From assembly GCF_015550595.1 (NCBI RefSeq), contig NZ_JADNBB010000019.1, forward strand, positions 59,880-123,879: a DNA stretch of 64,000 nucleotides. The letters run 5' to 3'. The stretch is from Parabacteroides goldsteinii. GTDB lineage: Bacteria > Bacteroidota > Bacteroidia > Bacteroidales > Tannerellaceae. The position numbers and the translations under genes were made by a program. Below are positions 63,504 through 64,000 of the stretch, piece after piece. Numbering within the stretch: the stretch's first letter is position 1; every line of letters begins with the position of its first letter. The notes below the pieces were generated by a model that was not told the origin of the DNA, did no database searches, and saw nothing but the letters and a program-made list of their open reading frames with translations.

Positions 63504-64000
63504 TAAGGATTGAATCTGTTTTCTGGTTCCACTTTACATAGTGAAAATGGCATTCAAACCCTTCACCTTTCACTTGCTGCTTGTAATTAGTTGTAAAACA
63601 GAGTGTAATTGTTTATAGAACGGGTGAATGGTTGATTGTAAAGGTGAATGGTTGGCTTTAACCCTTCACCTTTGTTTTTTCAGATTACTTGTTATTACTA
63701 CTTATACAACCGGGTACTAAGTTATAAGTCCTGAGTGATTAAGTCTTACATTATCTCCTATTCCCTTAACGACCATCGTCGCAAAGCTTAATGACGAAGA
63801 CGGTTTGGTTTATAAGTAATAACAAAAGGTTTAGTTAGTAGTAGGTTCGGTATTAATGGGTAATAAGGAAAATGATACTTATTACTGATACCTGGGGGAC
63901 ATTTATTATTAAAAGGTGAATGGTTTTTCTATAAAAACTACATGGGGTATAGAAAAAGGTGAAACCTTTTCAATTAATAATTGGGCTTCGCGCTCGGATG
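63504..64000. other. Noncoding end region with GGTGAA/TTCACC repeats
   Basis: No gene seen. AACCCTTCACCTTT occurs at 63557 and 63660; GGTGAATGGTT occurs at 63623, 63643 and 63914. TTTTTCTAT (63924-63932)/ATAGAAAAA (63949-63957) form an inverted repeat, and AAAAGGTGAAACCTTTT near 63954 a small hairpin. Confidence 0.7.
63640..63680 (+). terminator. Terminator of the hut operon
   Basis: AAAGGTGAATGGTT pairs with AACCCTTCACCTTT (one G-T) around a short loop and is followed by six T residues. Confidence 0.82.

Overview
The window comes from a Bacteroidota genome, most likely a Parabacteroides-like member of the Bacteroidales. Signs of this are promoters with the -7 box TAnnTTTG, a fused SecDF, an Mfa1-type fimbrial operon, DUF4468, DUF3575 and DUF6383-like proteins, a type II glutaminyl cyclase, and a histidine-degradation operon using formimidoyltransferase and cyclodeaminase. 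The genus is an inference; no rRNA is present.

Layout. 1-6.8 kb: glycan-degradation genes (sulfatase cut by the window edge, GH20, GH2, GH16). 7-9.9 kb: a small membrane protein, sufS, a VanZ-like protein, rnhB and a possible 41-residue ORF. 10.4-16.8 kb, minus strand: sufE, a glutaminyl-cyclase-like lipoprotein and a PuuD-like/M19 fusion in one operon; gyrB; rpsT between two identical tRNA-Glu genes; a DUF2721 protein. 16.9-17.7 kb: recO and tRNA-Arg(CCT). 17.9-27.4 kb is a surface-protein region: a DUF3575 protein, a lipoprotein and an Mfa2-like lipoprotein on the minus strand; a sugar isomerase; a 1.1 kb noncoding stretch rich in repeats; a 1117-residue secreted protein with a T9SS/DUF6383-like C-terminus; and an OmpA/TPR lipoprotein. 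27.7-31.6 kb: ddh, lgt, an A-type flavoprotein and nagB. 31.6-36.1 kb: a decayed outer-membrane-protein fragment, a beta-propeller protein, a small barrel, a GH29 fucosidase and a TPR protein. 36.2-40.5 kb: topA and argS, convergent. 41-48.6 kb: an Mfa-type fimbrial operon. 49-57 kb: HU, two overlapping rhomboids with an EEP-family protein, two DUF4468 proteins and secDF. 57.2-63.5 kb: hutU-ftcD-hutI-fchA-hutH.

The most striking observations are noncoding. (1) A perfect 15-bp inverted repeat bounds a 186-bp segment just upstream of the 1117-residue surface protein. The best promoter match inside points away from the gene, so this looks like a phase-variable invertible promoter caught in the OFF orientation. 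(2) A ~145-bp element, followed by an intrinsic terminator, occurs twice, at 25.9 and 27.4 kb, with compensatory stem changes. It looks like a small structured RNA family. (3) Two unrelated short tandem arrays (23 bp x 4 and 22 bp x 4) are built from palindromic cores, and the second is enclosed in a 19-bp inverted repeat.

How the genes fit together: the exported glycosidases and sulfatase, with nagB, fit use of host-type amino sugar and fucosylated glycans. The fimbrial operon, Mfa2-like lipoprotein, OmpA lipoprotein and phase-variable protein shape the cell surface. The hut operon converts histidine to glutamate and returns the formimino carbon to folate.
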